Shown here: positions 37,862 to 50,073 of the stretch, in pieces
Position numbering within the stretch: position 1 is the stretch's first letter
How the letters are laid out: each line of letters begins with the position of its first letter
NCBI GenBank assembly: GCA_050084985.1
Contig: JBITNC010000001.1
Location: 157,728,001 to 157,792,000 of the forward strand
Origin: Nageia nagi
Taxonomy: Eukaryota > Pinophyta
Length of the DNA stretch: 64,000 bases
Direction of reading: 5' to 3'
The notes under the pieces: generated by a model
Databases searched by the model: none
Told to the model about the DNA's origin: nothing
What the model saw: only the letters and a program-made list of their open reading frames with translations
Translations under genes and position numbers: made by a program

Positions 37862-38489
37862 TGCCTAAAAATGAGTTCTTATTCATTAAATAATTAATTT
37901 TTATAGCATAAATGGATATTTATTGTAAAAAATAGTTAAAATATATCCAAAGTAATGTAATTGATCTAAAAGGACCACCAAACGATGGAAGTGGTATGAA
38001 ATAACAATAAAGGAATCATATTCTATATAATATGTGATGATCCCAAGAAAAAGAGAGGATAAATATGTTGCTATAAAATAATATATAGAGAAATTCATTC
38101 CCTATTAGATAATAAGACATCAGATACGTTGACATATGCACAAAATATCATCTAAACAATAATGATGGTTTGTGACACCACCTATCTGAGGATTGGTTAT
38201 CTATTCTTAATTATGATTTACATTTTTCAATTTCAATACTTGATTCAATATATTTCATGATGCTAGCATCACATGGAAGTTAAGCGAAGAGCACCCACAC
38301 TATGTTTCTGAGATCTAAACAAGCCCAAATTAAATGAAGATGCTTGTTTGCAACTTGATGATACATATCTAATAAAAGGTAGCACTTTGTTATTTACAAA
38401 TACTAGTATATTATCATATATGCTTTAGTAATTACATTGTAGATAAATAGTACTTTTTTTGGTTACTTGTGCATTATTTTTCATTTACA
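37862..38489 (+). repeat. LTR 3 of the gypsy dimer
   Basis: It begins TGCCTAAAAATGAGTTC and ends in catttaca. It aligns with LTR 1 and LTR 2 but is clearly more diverged, especially at 37960-38330. TATAAAAT lies at 38072. Confidence 0.8.
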
Positions 38490-39370
38490 TATCCAATTTA
38501 ATCACCTTTTGGAATAAGACCTATGCATAAATCTACACCTATTACCAAATATTTATAACCACCACCTCACACAATATCTTATACCCATCCACTTTACCAA
38601 CCTTTTCATAACAAGCCCATACTTGATCACAATTCATGTAAATTATTATTTTAATCATTTAATTTTAAATATCAATTTATGCATAATCATCTCCAAATCA
38701 CCACTTCCACATATCTAATATTCTTATCTTGAGCTTCATGCATATAATTTCACTATCTCCACATCACTCCAAATCCTTACATATGTGTTATTAAACCCAT
38801 AAAAAATTCCATTAATGAAATATTTTAAAATTCCTTTCATGTGGGAATCCATCTCTCATTATATAAATTAAGTAAGTCTCTCCTAATAGTATGATGTTAC
38901 TACCTTACATTTATATGAGCTATTGAAGTGGTTATTCAAAATAAAGATAATGACATAACCATAAACATTCCACTATCATGTTAGAAGTAATTATTTCCTT
39001 GAGGCTTGAATAATTCTTAAGATTACCATGATGGAGTAAAGAGTTTAAATAATACTGTCAAGGTAAATTAGGAAATGTGAATATTATAAACCATCAATCT
39101 TAATACTGTCATTTAAGAATAGATGTGCATATCATTTTAAAAGCATACTAACACAAATAAACATATTTGGATTAGGATTAATATATAAGATGAATAAATT
39201 ATAATTTTTATTAAAAACATTTAGAGCTTCAAGTACAATCCATTACACTAATATATTTTCAAGTTGAAGTTGACCATGATTGATTATTTTTTGAATAATT
39301 AAGAAGGTCATGATAATTATATATATTATATCCTCTTTCTCATTGGAAATTACAATACTCATCTTATTTG
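38490..39370. other. Unassigned AT-rich spacer
   Basis: I see no gene or clear repeat. Short open frames are spurious. Confidence 0.4.
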
Positions 39371-39379
39371 AACCATATT

Positions 39380-40560
39380 GGTTTAGGAACATTTGTATCT
39401 CTTCGGCATAATTATGGTATTATGACAAAGTTGGTTCTAACGAGTTGTTGGAGTATCGATGATAGTGATTCAGTGAGTGGAGTATATTGATGAAGGGGGT
39501 ATGATTCCCTAGATATTATTTGTTGAATTTTTTTTTGTTTTGTTTGGATGGTATATTGATTGGATGGAGGAGGACTTGAGGGTGTATATTTGTCAGGTGG
39601 AGTAGGTCCTAAAGGTGGATATGAATATTTGGTATCTTGATTAGGGATAATTGGATTGGCTTAATTTTGAATTTGGACTCTTGGATTGTTCTTTTTAAAA
39701 TCATTATTGTTTTACAATTTAAATTTACCATTGGTAACATTTTAATGTGCTCAATTCTTTTTATCATGCAAATTATATCTTCAAAGGTAACAAATTATTA
39801 TATTTGGAGAGTATCTAATATATATTTATAAAAACTTCTAAAAATTAAATTAGTCAATTCTTCTTGAGTTATAAAGAATTTATGATGATTAAATTTTTTT
39901 CATCAACACATATAATTATAAAAGGCTCATTATCAAATTGTCTCAAATTATAAATATCAAATAAAGATGTTTTATCTTTAATATTGATAGAAAATTTATG
40001 TAAAAACAAGTAAACATTATTATACCAATCTAATGTTGACTTTATTAGAGAGATGGGGAGTGTTAAAAGTATGAGGGAATCATTATGATCAATCATATAA
40101 CATGCATAATTCAATGCTTAAATATGGCATCGGGGATTCTTATTAGATTTAAAATTATCAAATTTTATAATCAAAATGTTTGGGGTAATTTTCACATGGA
40201 ACAAAAGGATGGATAGGTTGATTGCATAATAAATTATAGGTGGGACATTGAGAAACTTGGTTAACATTATTTACATCTAATTATTGTATTCATTATTAAT
40301 TTTGTTAACTAGAGATGAGGAGGGAGTTCAAGAGTGTAAGTGTGGTAGGATACATACATGGGATAGTAGTAGGAATCAAATTGGGATTTATGAGTGGAAT
40401 TTAGAGGTTGGAAAGTGGTTGAGGTTGTGGTCATTTGATTTGGGGATTTAGTTGAGGATTAATTTAGTTTAAGGGTATAAAATTAGTTTTATTTTTATGT
40501 GAAATATGTGAATTAATTTGAATATGGGATATGGTATTAGGATGTGGTTGGGATTGAGGG
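39380..40560 (-). pseudogene. gag fragment of another gypsy element
   Basis: On the minus strand a proline/asparagine/glutamine-rich leader (40260-40560) is followed by a gag core at 39869-40150 with ACYMIDHNDSLILLTLPISL, IKSTLDWYNN, FLHKFSINIKDKTSLFDIYN and LRQFDNEPF. A C-terminal part has PPLGPTPPDKYTPSSPPP and YTPLTESLSSILQQLV near 39430-39620. The LL..P.SL...A..WY and L....Q...E motifs are those of gypsy gag, which forms the capsid. No pol from this element is visible nearby. It differs from the gag of the dimer. The gag-only element at 40701 lies just upstream, perhaps inserted into it. Confidence 0.65.
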
Positions 40561-40700
40561 ATGATATTATTTTCTTATTATGATATGGTATTTGTTCAAT
40601 CTTGACGTTGGGGTATGGTGTCAAATTAGAATGTTTAATTTACCTAAATTTATAATTATTAATCAAATGGATTATTTATGCCTTCAAAATATTGATCACT

Positions 40701-41369
40701 TTTTGGAATTAGAGCTCAATCAAAGACCATTCAAGTTGAAAATCAAACCAATTGAGGATCAACTAGACTTGCAAAAATATATTAGTCAACTTTGAGAAGG
40801 CATAAATTTTTGTATATATATCCAATTGAGATGATTCTTTTTGAATTTTATAGTGCTCAAAAATACCTTTACAATAGGTATATATATTCCTACCTTTGTT
40901 GAAGGTTTGACAATCATATTAGTCATTTTACGATAAGCTATCTAGTCTACTATACCTCATCCTAGGTGCAATTAACGTAACAACCTATGCATCAGATATA
41001 GTATGCCTAGAAACCTATACACTAGATATAGTGTACCTAAACTCAAGCATAGTATGTATAAATCCTTTATAACAAGTGTAGTGCACCTAAAAATAGATTC
41101 TGATGTGCTATTCTTAGTATGTGTGGAACTATGATTTTTTGTATTTTTCATCTCCTAGTTTATATTAGTTGTTGCTATTTTGGGTCTAATTATTATTTAG
41201 TATGATATGATATTTTTAGAATATTTGGTTAACTTTTTAGATTGGATTATAACAAGTTATGATAATGCAACTTGAGTTTATATTTAGCATAGTCTATCTC
41301 TAGGTTTTTCCAAAACCCATACATGTAATGATTTCATTTTTCAAATTAATGAAAGTAGAATACTTCTCA
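40701..41369 (+). repeat. LTR A of the gag-only element
   Basis: It starts TTTTGGAATTAGAGCTCAAT (the TG is mutated to TT) and ends cttctca. It shares acgataagctat, gtagtgcacctaaaaata, and aatgaaagtagaatacttct with LTR B. An internal region near 40980-41090 has extra agatatagt/cctagaaacctat duplications, which explain why it is about 50 bp longer. Confidence 0.85.
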
Positions 41370-41372
41370 TTA

Positions 41373-41382
41373 TGGTAAGAGC
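41373..41382 (+). promoter_or_regulatory. Primer-binding site, initiator-Met tRNA-like
   Basis: tggtaagagc resembles TGGTATCAGAGC, the complement of initiator methionine tRNA, with two bases missing. It lies 3 bases after the LTR. Confidence 0.45.
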
Positions 41383-41600
41383 TTAATTAAGAGATCTATA
41401 GGGTTAGAGTTAAGCTTATGGGTATTTGAAATAATTTAGAAAAACTCTTTCAAGTGTATAAATAGAGACCCAAGGTTTTGTTGAATTGTTAAGAGTAATA
41501 GCTATCAACAATAACCCTTTGCCCAACAACCTTTTGTAAGTGTGAATGAGTTGCTTCTAGTTGAGGTTCCATCAAAATGGAATATTGTTAAATGGACACC

Positions 41601-41822
41601 ATGTTTGAGGGTATAAAGGTACCATAATTTTATGGTGAATATTATTCTTATTGGATCATAATAATGAAGACTTTCTTAATGGAAAAAGGCCTTTGGAGCA
41701 TTTTAGAAGGTAACTATGAAGAACCTCACATGGAACATGCTTGGAAAAGAAGAGAAGAGGTTGAAAAAAGAGGAACAATATCAAATTTTCTTGTCTCTTA
41801 CATATTTAAGAAAAGGTATTGA
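41601..41822 (+). pseudogene. gag-like protein start, UBN2-like
   Basis: The frame from ATG 41601 reads MFEGIKVP, an in-frame stop, then FYGEYYSYWIIIMKTFLMEK, GLWSILEGNYEEP and AWKRREEVEKRGTISNFLVS, ending at a TGA at 41820. The pattern F.G.NY..W...M...L....LW..V..G..EP is the N-terminal gag domain of copia-type elements (UBN2/DUF4219 family). The whole match is about 70 residues, so the gag is truncated or shifted to another frame afterwards. Confidence 0.65.
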
Positions 41823-41939
41823 AAAATATATTTTCCTACTCATTACAAATTGTGGAATAGTTGCACATATATGGAGAAGAATACAAGATGGTATGGATGT
41901 GATGAGGATACTCCTGGAGATTGTTTGAGTAAAGAGAAG

Positions 41940-43860
41940 CCTTATTCTAGACTAGATCACCATCTTGGAGAGTCTTATGAAGATTCATGTTCTTGTTATG
42001 GATAACATTGCTCTTGTTATGGAGAGGCATATATGTTTGAAGAGTGTTATGGTAAAAGCTCATATGGAGACATATCTTATGAAGGCATGCATGGTGATGG
42101 AGAATCCTTTCTTGATGAGGAGGATGTGAAGGAACCTAGTGTGAGGTCTTGTGTAACTCTCATAAAAGAGAGTCATGTGTATGAACTTATTCTTGTATAC
42201 AAGAGATAATAAGGTGAATTTTGTTGTGAACCCTCATTGTTGGAGGCATGTGTTATGATGAAGGCATGGATGATGAATTTTTTCTTTTAGAGTGAGAATA
42301 TGTTGAAAATAAAAATTATATTGATAAATTTCTTATAGGAATGACATGATTAGAAAGAATTCACATTGCCCATAAGAATAATGAATGTATAATTGAAGAG
42401 ACACACCTTAATCTTGTAGAGGAGGAGATATCATCTCAACCTTGTGTTAAAAAGTTCTTCATGGAAGAATGTTAGCTTGCCCAAGTTGAAGACCACCAAG
42501 ATGAGGTGAATGTAAATGGTCTCATGGAGGAAGAAAAAGACCAAAATTTTGTTTATGGAGCATGTATCATTGAGGGGACATCCACAAGAAAATTGTAAGA
42601 ATAACTTCTCATGGAGGAGTGTTGCTTTTTGGTTATAGCCTACTTAGATGAAGTGGAAGACCATTCATTTGAAGTGATACATTGTGATACACCAGATTTG
42701 AGAGCTTACTCATTTGGAGTGAAATAATATCTTGTTAGAAAGGAAATAGATGAATTTTTGGGAGCTAATTACCCATATGTTATATTTCCTCTAAAGGGGG
42801 AAAAAGTGAAAGAGGAGGAGAAACCCTTATGATGGAGTGTTTCTTTCTTGAAGACTACTCTCATAGAGTGGATGGATATCATGAAACTTGCTCATTTGGA
42901 GTGAATGATGATTTTCTTAGAGAGGAAATATGGGATATTGATCCAAGAGAGATCATAAATGAAGAGAAAATGAGAGTATAAGTTTCACACTCAACATAGA
43001 ATCTCACCCTTCAAGAGTGAAGGATGTGTTGTGTGAAGAGAAGGCCACAAAACACTATCTCATTTGGGAGGAGAAAGATGCAATAACAAATGAGATAGAG
43101 AATGAAGATTATAACCAAGGTTGGTGAACTTCAATTTTTCATGAGTATGAAGGCATCAATTGGTAAATAAGAAGATCACTCATCAATAGTGAACACTATT
43201 TTGTATAAGGAAGGCTATATCAAGGAGAAAATAGAACATAGTGAGATCACTAATGGACTTTATGGTGTAATGAAGGCATAATCAAAGGAGATTGAGAATT
43301 TTCTTGAAGAGTCAATTATTTATGGAGATTACTCACTTAGAGTGATAATAAAGAGTTCCCTTGAAGAGGCAATATTATGCAAAGAAGAACCATAGGAGTG
43401 CCTTACTATGATTGAAGAGATGGTTGCTTAAAAAATAACATGGGATTCTACTCACCAAAGCATAATTGGAGGTGATTATTTCTTGTTATTTGATTTATTG
43501 AATAATGATACTGATGATTGTTTATTTAGTATATGTTTGAAGGATATCTTTAAGGCTATTATGATTCAATAAGATGGTGTATGTCTTATCAAGGAATCAA
43601 TTAAAGATTGTCTTATGGAGATAACATTGCTAAAGATTCTTCCTTGAGAGAGGAAAATGGAGGAGAGCTTGGGTCACTTAGAATCAAATGATGGCAATAA
43701 AGAATATGTTGAGATTGATGTGAAAAACAGTCATTACATGATTGTACATTACATAAAATTGAGTGATTTTATGTGTGAGGATGTATATGTAAAAAAAGAT
43801 GAGCAAGAATGGTTTATGAGAACTATTGATATTGGAATTGATAAAAAGTAAAAATAAGAA
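41940..43860 (+). pseudogene. Cys/Tyr-rich then acidic coding region of the gag-only element
   Basis: From 41941 the plus strand reads HLGESYEDSCSCYG, a stop, then CSCYGEAYMFEECYGKSSYG, YEGMHGDGESFLDEEDVKEP and a stop near 42208. It is rich in Cys, Tyr, Gly, Asp and Glu. Downstream to 43851 many short glutamate/aspartate-rich pieces recur with words such as ggaggaa and catggaggag. These include MEESLGHLESNDGNKEYVEI at 43657 and a tail to 43851. I do not recognise it. It may be the remains of one long acidic ORF. Confidence 0.4.
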
Positions 43861-44085
43861 GCTCTTCATGAAGGGGGAGTAGCTCATAAAAAATAGGTAC
43901 TTAGTTATCTACAAGAAGTAGTAACATCAGAGATGGAGGAGATCCCACATCAAAGGTGGAAGGAGTGCCAATATGAATTTTTTTTTTGTTATTTGATTTC
44001 TTAATGAAAGATTGGGGAAAATAAAAACAATTAAGTTTATTCCAAGTTAATAATTCTTTTGGACTACTAAAATATTTCATTTAGC

Positions 44086-44099
44086 ATCAAGGAGGAGAA
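44086..44099 (+). promoter_or_regulatory. Polypurine tract of the gag-only element
   Basis: atcaaggaggagaa directly precedes the TG of LTR B. Confidence 0.65.
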
Positions 44100-44717
44100 T
44101 GTTGGAATTATAGCTCAATCAAAGACCATTTGAGTTGATAATCAAACTAGTTGAAGGTCAACTAGACTTGCAAAAATAGATCAACCAAGTTTGATAAGGA
44201 ATAACATTTTGTAGAGATATCCAATTGAGCTAATTATATTTGCATTAGTTATTTCTTGAAGATACATCTCCAACCAAGTATATGCATGCATACCTTTGTT
44301 GAAGTTTTGACCATCATATTGGGCATTTTACGATAAGCTATCCGATATACTACACATCACCCTAGGCATAATGTGCCTCACCTCAAGCATAGTGGGCCTT
44401 GCTTATTTACACCAGATGCAATGCACCTAAAAATAGAGCTTGATAGGCTATTCTTAGCATGTGTGGGATTGTGATTTTTTTGTCTCCTAGTTTAGATTAG
44501 TTGTTGCTATTTTGGGTGCTAGTTTCATGACATCCAATTATTATTTAACATGATAGGGTAATTTTAGAACATCTAGTTAGCTTTTTGGACTGTGTTGTAA
44601 CAAGTTGTGATCATGCAACTTGAGTTTATATTTAGCACATTCTATTTCTAGGTTTTTTTAAAACCTATATATTTAATAATTTTGTTTTTCAAATTAATGA
44701 AAGTAGAATACTTCTCA
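44100..44717 (+). repeat. LTR B of the gag-only element
   Basis: It begins TGTTGGAATTATAGCTC and ends cttctca, followed by the TCACT duplication. It retains the TG...CA ends. Confidence 0.88.
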
Positions 44718-44722
44718 TCACT

Positions 44723-46523
44723 ATTATGTAATTTAAAAGCTTTTCTAGTGGGTTATCTTTTATGTAAAATTTCTATGATGGCTTCTCATTTTAAAGGATA
44801 TAGTTCTAAAAATCATGTGGATTGGAAATTTTCTCAAGATTGATTTATTTAGAAGTTAAGGATACTTCTTATCCCTTTTGATGAGTTGAACCATATGAGG
44901 GATATGGTCAAATGAGGATTTTGTGTTCTATTTTTATACAAATGGAAATGATTAACCCCTTAGTCAAAAGATTTCTTATTTAACAAATATAAATGATTAA
45001 CCAATTGAAATGAAATTATTCACCATTTGAGGAAGATAAAAATGTAGATTTGGCTCAAAAATGGTTAAGATTGTAAAAAATTTAAGGATTGAGATCATTA
45101 AAATTATAAAAAATCAAAAGATTTTAAATTATAAAAAAAAATATTTGAATAGAAGGGTGATTGAACAAACTACGTTTAAGGTCAAAGTAGTTACAAGACT
45201 AGAAAATTTGGAGGTTTGAGATCACTTTGAGAATCTCTCACATGGAAGAAGAGGTGAATGTAAATTTCTTTAACCAATTGTAAGCTTAAGAGGCAAGGAA
45301 AAAGTGTTTTGCCTATAAATAAGATGATGAGATGTTGAACAATCAAACTATGGTCTAAAGTAAATGTGATTTCAAAAAATATATTATTTCTCTAATAGTT
45401 GATTAAAGAGCCTGTAAAACTACAATTACTACCAAGGTAATGGAATACATTCAATATAAGAATTTGTTGTAGTTTTGGGGCTGATTGTGGTTTATTTTAT
45501 ACAATATATGAAATCCAATATTAGGGTGCAATGTTTTGGGTTGAGTGTCATTTTTCATGAATGGGCACAACTTTGTTTCATATGTGTACATCTTATTTGT
45601 TTTGATATTTTTCTCATCTCTTTATTACTTCATATGCCATGGTTATTTCTTTTGCTTAATTTTTGTAGTTTTTCTTGCATTTTTAATCCTTCTATTTTTT
45701 TATTTTTTTGTTTGTGACAAGCTTCAAACTGGAAGGAAAGGAAGAGATTCAAACTTGTGTGAAGAAGATTATCACAAGTATTCATAATTAGATATGGTAT
45801 GTAATTTATTTGATTTATCTATTTTTTTTAATAATTAAATCACTCTCAATTTTTCAAAAATATATTAACATTAATCTATAATGTATTACATTCTCATTTA
45901 TTTAGTGTGATTTGAGTATGTTTGCTTTTAACTTTTTTTCTAAATTTCTAACAAAGTGGATCAAATAATCAAATAGAATTCCATCACTTACATCCTAAAA
46001 TTTTAAAATTTTAAATTAATGTAATGATTAGGCATTGTAATAGCAGTCAATGAATAATTTTGAAATATTTTCATTATCATATATACAAGTAGATATAAGC
46101 ATAAGTTGATAAACAATTTACAAGGGTACTTCTATATAAACTTTTGCATGTGGATTAAAAATTATAACTCAAAGCTAATCAAGAATATAAGATCAGATTA
46201 GAATGAAACTATAGGATTATAATGTAAGAAGATTTGCTTTAAAATAAAATAATGTAAAATATTATCAAAATTGTTAAGTACTCTGTTTTACACTGTCTTA
46301 GAAGAATAATAGGTTGAAGAAGTTTGATGTAATAAGTCTTACATTTGTAGGAAAATGAAGAAAATATGTGAATATATATATAAGAAAATTCTTTGTTCTT
46401 GCAAATTCAGCCATCAACTTAAAACATAGTAATTATTAACAAGGTAATTTCAATTTTATATAGTTGTAAAATTGTGAAAGATATCAAAAGTAATTGGTGT
46501 AATATATATTTTGATAGATTTAA
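44723..46523. other. Unassigned sequence between gag-only element and LINE
   Basis: No recognised gene. A cctataaataag TATA-like word at about 45312 and hydrophobic short frames at 45475-45787 are seen, without family resemblance. If the gag-only element inserted into the gypsy element at 39.4-40.6 kb, part of this could be its upstream leader. Confidence 0.35.
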
Positions 46524-46525
46524 GT

Positions 46526-46535
46526 TTTTTTTTTG
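46526..46535 (-). other. LINE copy 1 3' poly-A tail
   Basis: A T-run on the plus strand, following taag, is the A-run at the minus-strand 3' end of the LINE; inside it lies the typical cattc-A end. Confidence 0.7.
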
Positions 46536-47539
46536 AATGAAAAGACTTTACATTAGAAAAAATTAATCATACAAAAAGGAGTGGGTGAGATTAGTACACC
46601 CTGAAAGTCACACTAATTGTAGTAGTTATGAATCAAAGTTCTTAAAAATCCCCAAACACAACAAAAAAGGAAACAATAGTCCAAAAACTCCTTATGGAGT
46701 AATACAAACATCAAGCATCAAACTAATCAATTTTAGGCACATCAAAAGGATGAAAGTTGTCCTTGTGACACAAATAATCCCAACCATGGTTAGTGCTATC
46801 ACTATTAGTCCAACCATCATTATCCACATCCAGATTAGTGCTATATGGGATAGGTGCAAAGTGAGTAGGAGAAAAAGACTAATAAATTACTACCTCACTT
46901 GATGCTGGCACAACCCCCCAACTACATTATGGTTAGCACCCTATCCTACCACCAAGGGAGAAGAACTTGGTCACACATCCCATCCAAACTAAGCATGGGA
47001 GGAAGAAGGAACATCAATTCAAGGCCTCTTAGGGTTCAAAGGTGGCTAGGACCAATTATTCATAGGTGAAGAAGAAGGTGAAGGAGGCTGGCATCAAGGA
47101 GAACCTCAACCCTAGGGGCATATCCTACCACTAGAAACATGTCATCAAGAATTTTGCTGATGCTAAGGGGGCTGATTAGGAGGGAGCCTACTAGTGGCAC
47201 AAGGGGAATTGGACCATAAGTACAACATGTTTTTTAAGTGTTAAACATCCATATTTACCTTCACTTGAACAATAATCTACAACTAGGTATCATAGAATAT
47301 GGTATACTTATCAAAAAGGGAAGAAGAAACAAAAGCTTCCTCTCTACCAAAAATAATGTTATTTCTGCTCTTCCATAAATGAAATAGAATAGTAATGCAG
47401 AAGATGTGCCACACTTCTTGTAAAGGTTCTAAAAAATGTAGAGGATCACCCATGAGGGCATGAACCCAAGAACAATGTGCAATAAGGAATTAATTAAAAA
47501 AGGAGAAGATCCAATCCCATGTAGATTTTGGTTTTAAAC

Positions 47540-48480
47540 AAGACTAGAAAACATGTATGAAATATTCAATGGAATTGCAAAAAGCACAAGTAGGATTAGG
47601 GACCCCCAAATAAACCCTATAGATACTAATAAGAAAACCTTGATGCAATAGACTCTAGGAAAAAAAACTATAATTAGATTCAATATAATATTTCCAAATA
47701 GTAGGAAAATGCAACTGCCACCTAGATTGAGACAAAACAAAATCCCATCTATTATTCAAAACCTCAACCATGGGAACATGATATGAAATCCAAGAGTGTC
47801 CAAGATGAGGTTTATACTTGAAAAAATGAACATTCTTGGGCCAAATCTAGTTTTCCCACCAAGAAGTCTAAAAGACTTTGCCAAGATGAACCCAAATAGA
47901 GAAAGAGGTTTTATCAATCAAGAATTTAAATGTAGATTTATCATTAGAGGATATACCATATAAGTCTCTAAAATTTTCCCAAGTCTACCAGCTCTTGGTC
48001 TGAACATGATAGAGATCTCGAAAAGAGTCAATTCCTTTCTTATGAAATCTAAGAGCATGAATCCATTGAACTTGATCTAAAGAAGTGCCTTCATGGGTAA
48101 TGGCTAGAGACCACCACAAGTAAAAAGAAGAATAAGATGCTCAAGAGCTGCTACCATTCCCTTACCATATGAGCTAAGGTTTCAAGGCTTACCAATCCTT
48201 CCATATACTTTTGGCAACAAAAGAGCCTAATATCTTGAAAGGAACATGAGTAGTGAGAATAGTCTATAGGTTCAAACCTTTTCATACACTTTTGGCAAAG
48301 GTGAGGCCCAAAGAAAGGCAATGTTTGATAATAATTTTCCATGCCTCATCACCTTCTAATGCTTGTAGGATCCATTTAGCACACAAAGAAAAACCTTGAT
48401 GATTATAATTGAAAAGCCCCATGCATCCATCTACCCTAGGAAGGCAACAAATATCCCAAGGTACTCTATGAAATCCTTTT
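47540..48480 (-). pseudogene. LINE ORF2 C-terminal region (zf-RVT-like)
   Basis: The minus strand shows VPWDICCLPRVDGCMGLFNY near 48400-48460, a basic spacer, and near 47540-47700 a GLFGGP....CFL...IFHTCF segment. The latter resembles the G..GDP.C.FC...E...H.F..C cysteine/histidine motif of zf-RVT. It would bind nucleic acid. Heavily decayed. Confidence 0.6.
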
Positions 48481-48489
48481 TGTACACAT

Positions 48490-50073
48490 CTAAGGCCTAG
48501 ATAAAATCCTTCAATAATCTATTAAGCTTGTGATAAAAAATTTTTGAAGGCACCCAAAAATCAAAATAATACACATGGGTAGAAGCTAGAATTTTAGAGT
48601 AGACTTGAAACTTCCCTACTAGAGAGAGCTTTTTAATGGACCAATATTCCAATTTCTTCTCCACTTTATGAACAACATCATTCCAGAGATGAGAAAGGGA
48701 AGCTTGAAAAGCAAAGGTCATCCTAAGAATTTTAAAGGTCTCACCTAGTTGGATCCACTTCTAGGGATAATGAGATAGCCAAACATGGGTTTCCTTTGGA
48801 TACTATCTATAATAGGAAGGTTTAAGCTATTGAATACTAGAACTAGAAGCCAAAAAAAAGGTATGCAAATAGTACATGATAGTAGAAATAGATTGCTCCT
48901 CTTCTTGGAGTGTAAGGAAGGAATCATTAGTAAAATGGCCATTGATAAGTTGGCTATGAAAATTAAGCAAAGAGATACCCTTAATACGGTCTTGAGAAGC
49001 TTGATGGGCTAGAAGATAAATGAAGGCTTCAATAGCTATAACAAATAAGGAAGGATCCAAAGAAAACCCCTAATGGATATAAAATGGTAGAGTGATATAT
49101 TAAGATTGAGATCCATTAATTTTAAGGATATAAAAAGCATCTAAATAGAGTGTAAAAACTTAGGACCAAACCCAAGGGCCTTTTAGCATAGAAAGAATGA
49201 AATTCCACTCAATCATATCATAAGCTTTTTCAAAATCAATTTTAATGAATAAAGTCTCTTGAACAAACTATTGAGCCCACTCCATACCTTCCCAAATTGC
49301 AATGACATTATCTAGGATATACCTTCCTTTAACAAATCCTATTTTCTCCACCCAAATAATGAGAGGTAGAATTGGCCAAAGTTTAAGAGCCATGGCTTTA
49401 GAAATGATTTTGTAGCTAGCATTCAGAGAAGTGATTAGCCTCTAGTTAGCAATCACTTCAGGATCCCTAGCTTTGGGTATGAACTTGATATTTCATTTGT
49501 TGATGATTTCTCCTAGAGACCCCAACAATAGGGCTTCTTTATAAACATGAAGAAGAATAGGCCTTACCATATCCCAAAAGGTTCTATAAAATTCATAGGG
49601 AAAGCCATAAATACCTGGGACTTTATCATTATTCATTTGAGCTAAAGTAGACTTAAGATCATCAAGGGTGAGAATATAATCACAACAGTCCCCCTCAGCT
49701 TGGGAGAGCTTGAGAGGTATGACATTACAACATTCATTCATATCTTTTTTATGAGCATTAGTAAAGGGTTGAGAGGAAAAAACACCTCGGTAGTGAGTAA
49801 TAAAGGCTTGAACAATATCAATAAAATGGGTCAATCTATCACATTCACTTTCAAGGCCTAAAATTAAGTGGTATGAATAGAAGGCCTGAGTCTTTTGAAA
49901 AACTCCTTAGTAAATCTATCCCCAACTTTGAGGCATTTGGGCCTAGCTTTGAGTTGAGCCCCTTTGGAATAATAAAGATCAACTTTTCTTATCTCATGTC
50001 GAAGAGTAGCAACTTGATCTTAAGTAGAGTGGTTGAAGGAATTCTTCTCTACAATTTTAGAAGTTCTAGTAAG
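48490..50073 (-). pseudogene. LINE reverse transcriptase (copy 1)
   Basis: Minus-strand reading continues from KGAQLKARPKCLKVGDRFTK near 49990 through the frame at 49493-49834, which contains DDLKSTLAQMNNDKVPGIYG, FPYEFYRTFWDMVRPILLHV and YKEALLLGSLGEIINK. It then runs through a palm remnant (49060-49480, with RYILDNVI-like and KAYDMIEWNFI-like segments) and the thumb side 48497-48721 with LSHLWNDVVHKVEKKLEYWS and LVGKFQVYSKILASTHVYY. These are the L1-type RT landmarks (PG.DG.P..FY...W). Several stops interrupt it. Confidence 0.82.

Larger units (their letters stand above)
23727..38489 (+). mobile_element. Tandem gypsy (Tat-like) pair sharing a central LTR
   Basis: Three related LTRs of about 620-630 bp (23727-24356, 31282-31900, 37862-38489) separate two internal regions in the same orientation. 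The first internal region has gag, protease, RT, RNase H, second RNase H and integrase. The second starts inside the protease region and lacks gag. Each internal region ends with two 190-bp tandem repeats, a purine tract and the next LTR. The arrangement LTR-int-LTR-int-LTR is what unequal recombination between related elements produces. The outer flanks TATCT (23721-23725) and TATCC (38490-38494) agree at four of five bases, if the element is taken to begin one base earlier at ATG; this is weak support for a single target site. Confidence 0.8.
40701..44717 (+). mobile_element. Complete non-autonomous LTR retrotransposon with gag only
   Basis: Two direct LTRs (40701-41369, 44100-44717) enclose a 2.73-kb internal region. 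A perfect 5-bp target duplication TCACT flanks the element (40696-40700, 44718-44722). A primer-site-like tggtaagagc follows LTR A by 3 bases. A purine tract caaggaggagaa abuts LTR B. The internal region has a gag-like start at 41601 and then a long decayed acidic region, but no protease, integrase or RT. This is the layout of gag-only (TR-GAG type) elements that depend on another element. LTR divergence by eye suggests an old insertion. Confidence 0.85.

Noticed and set aside
45475-45787. Two overlapping 80-codon hydrophobic frames
   Set aside because: No family resemblance; T-rich DNA on the plus strand gives Phe/Leu-rich frames by chance.
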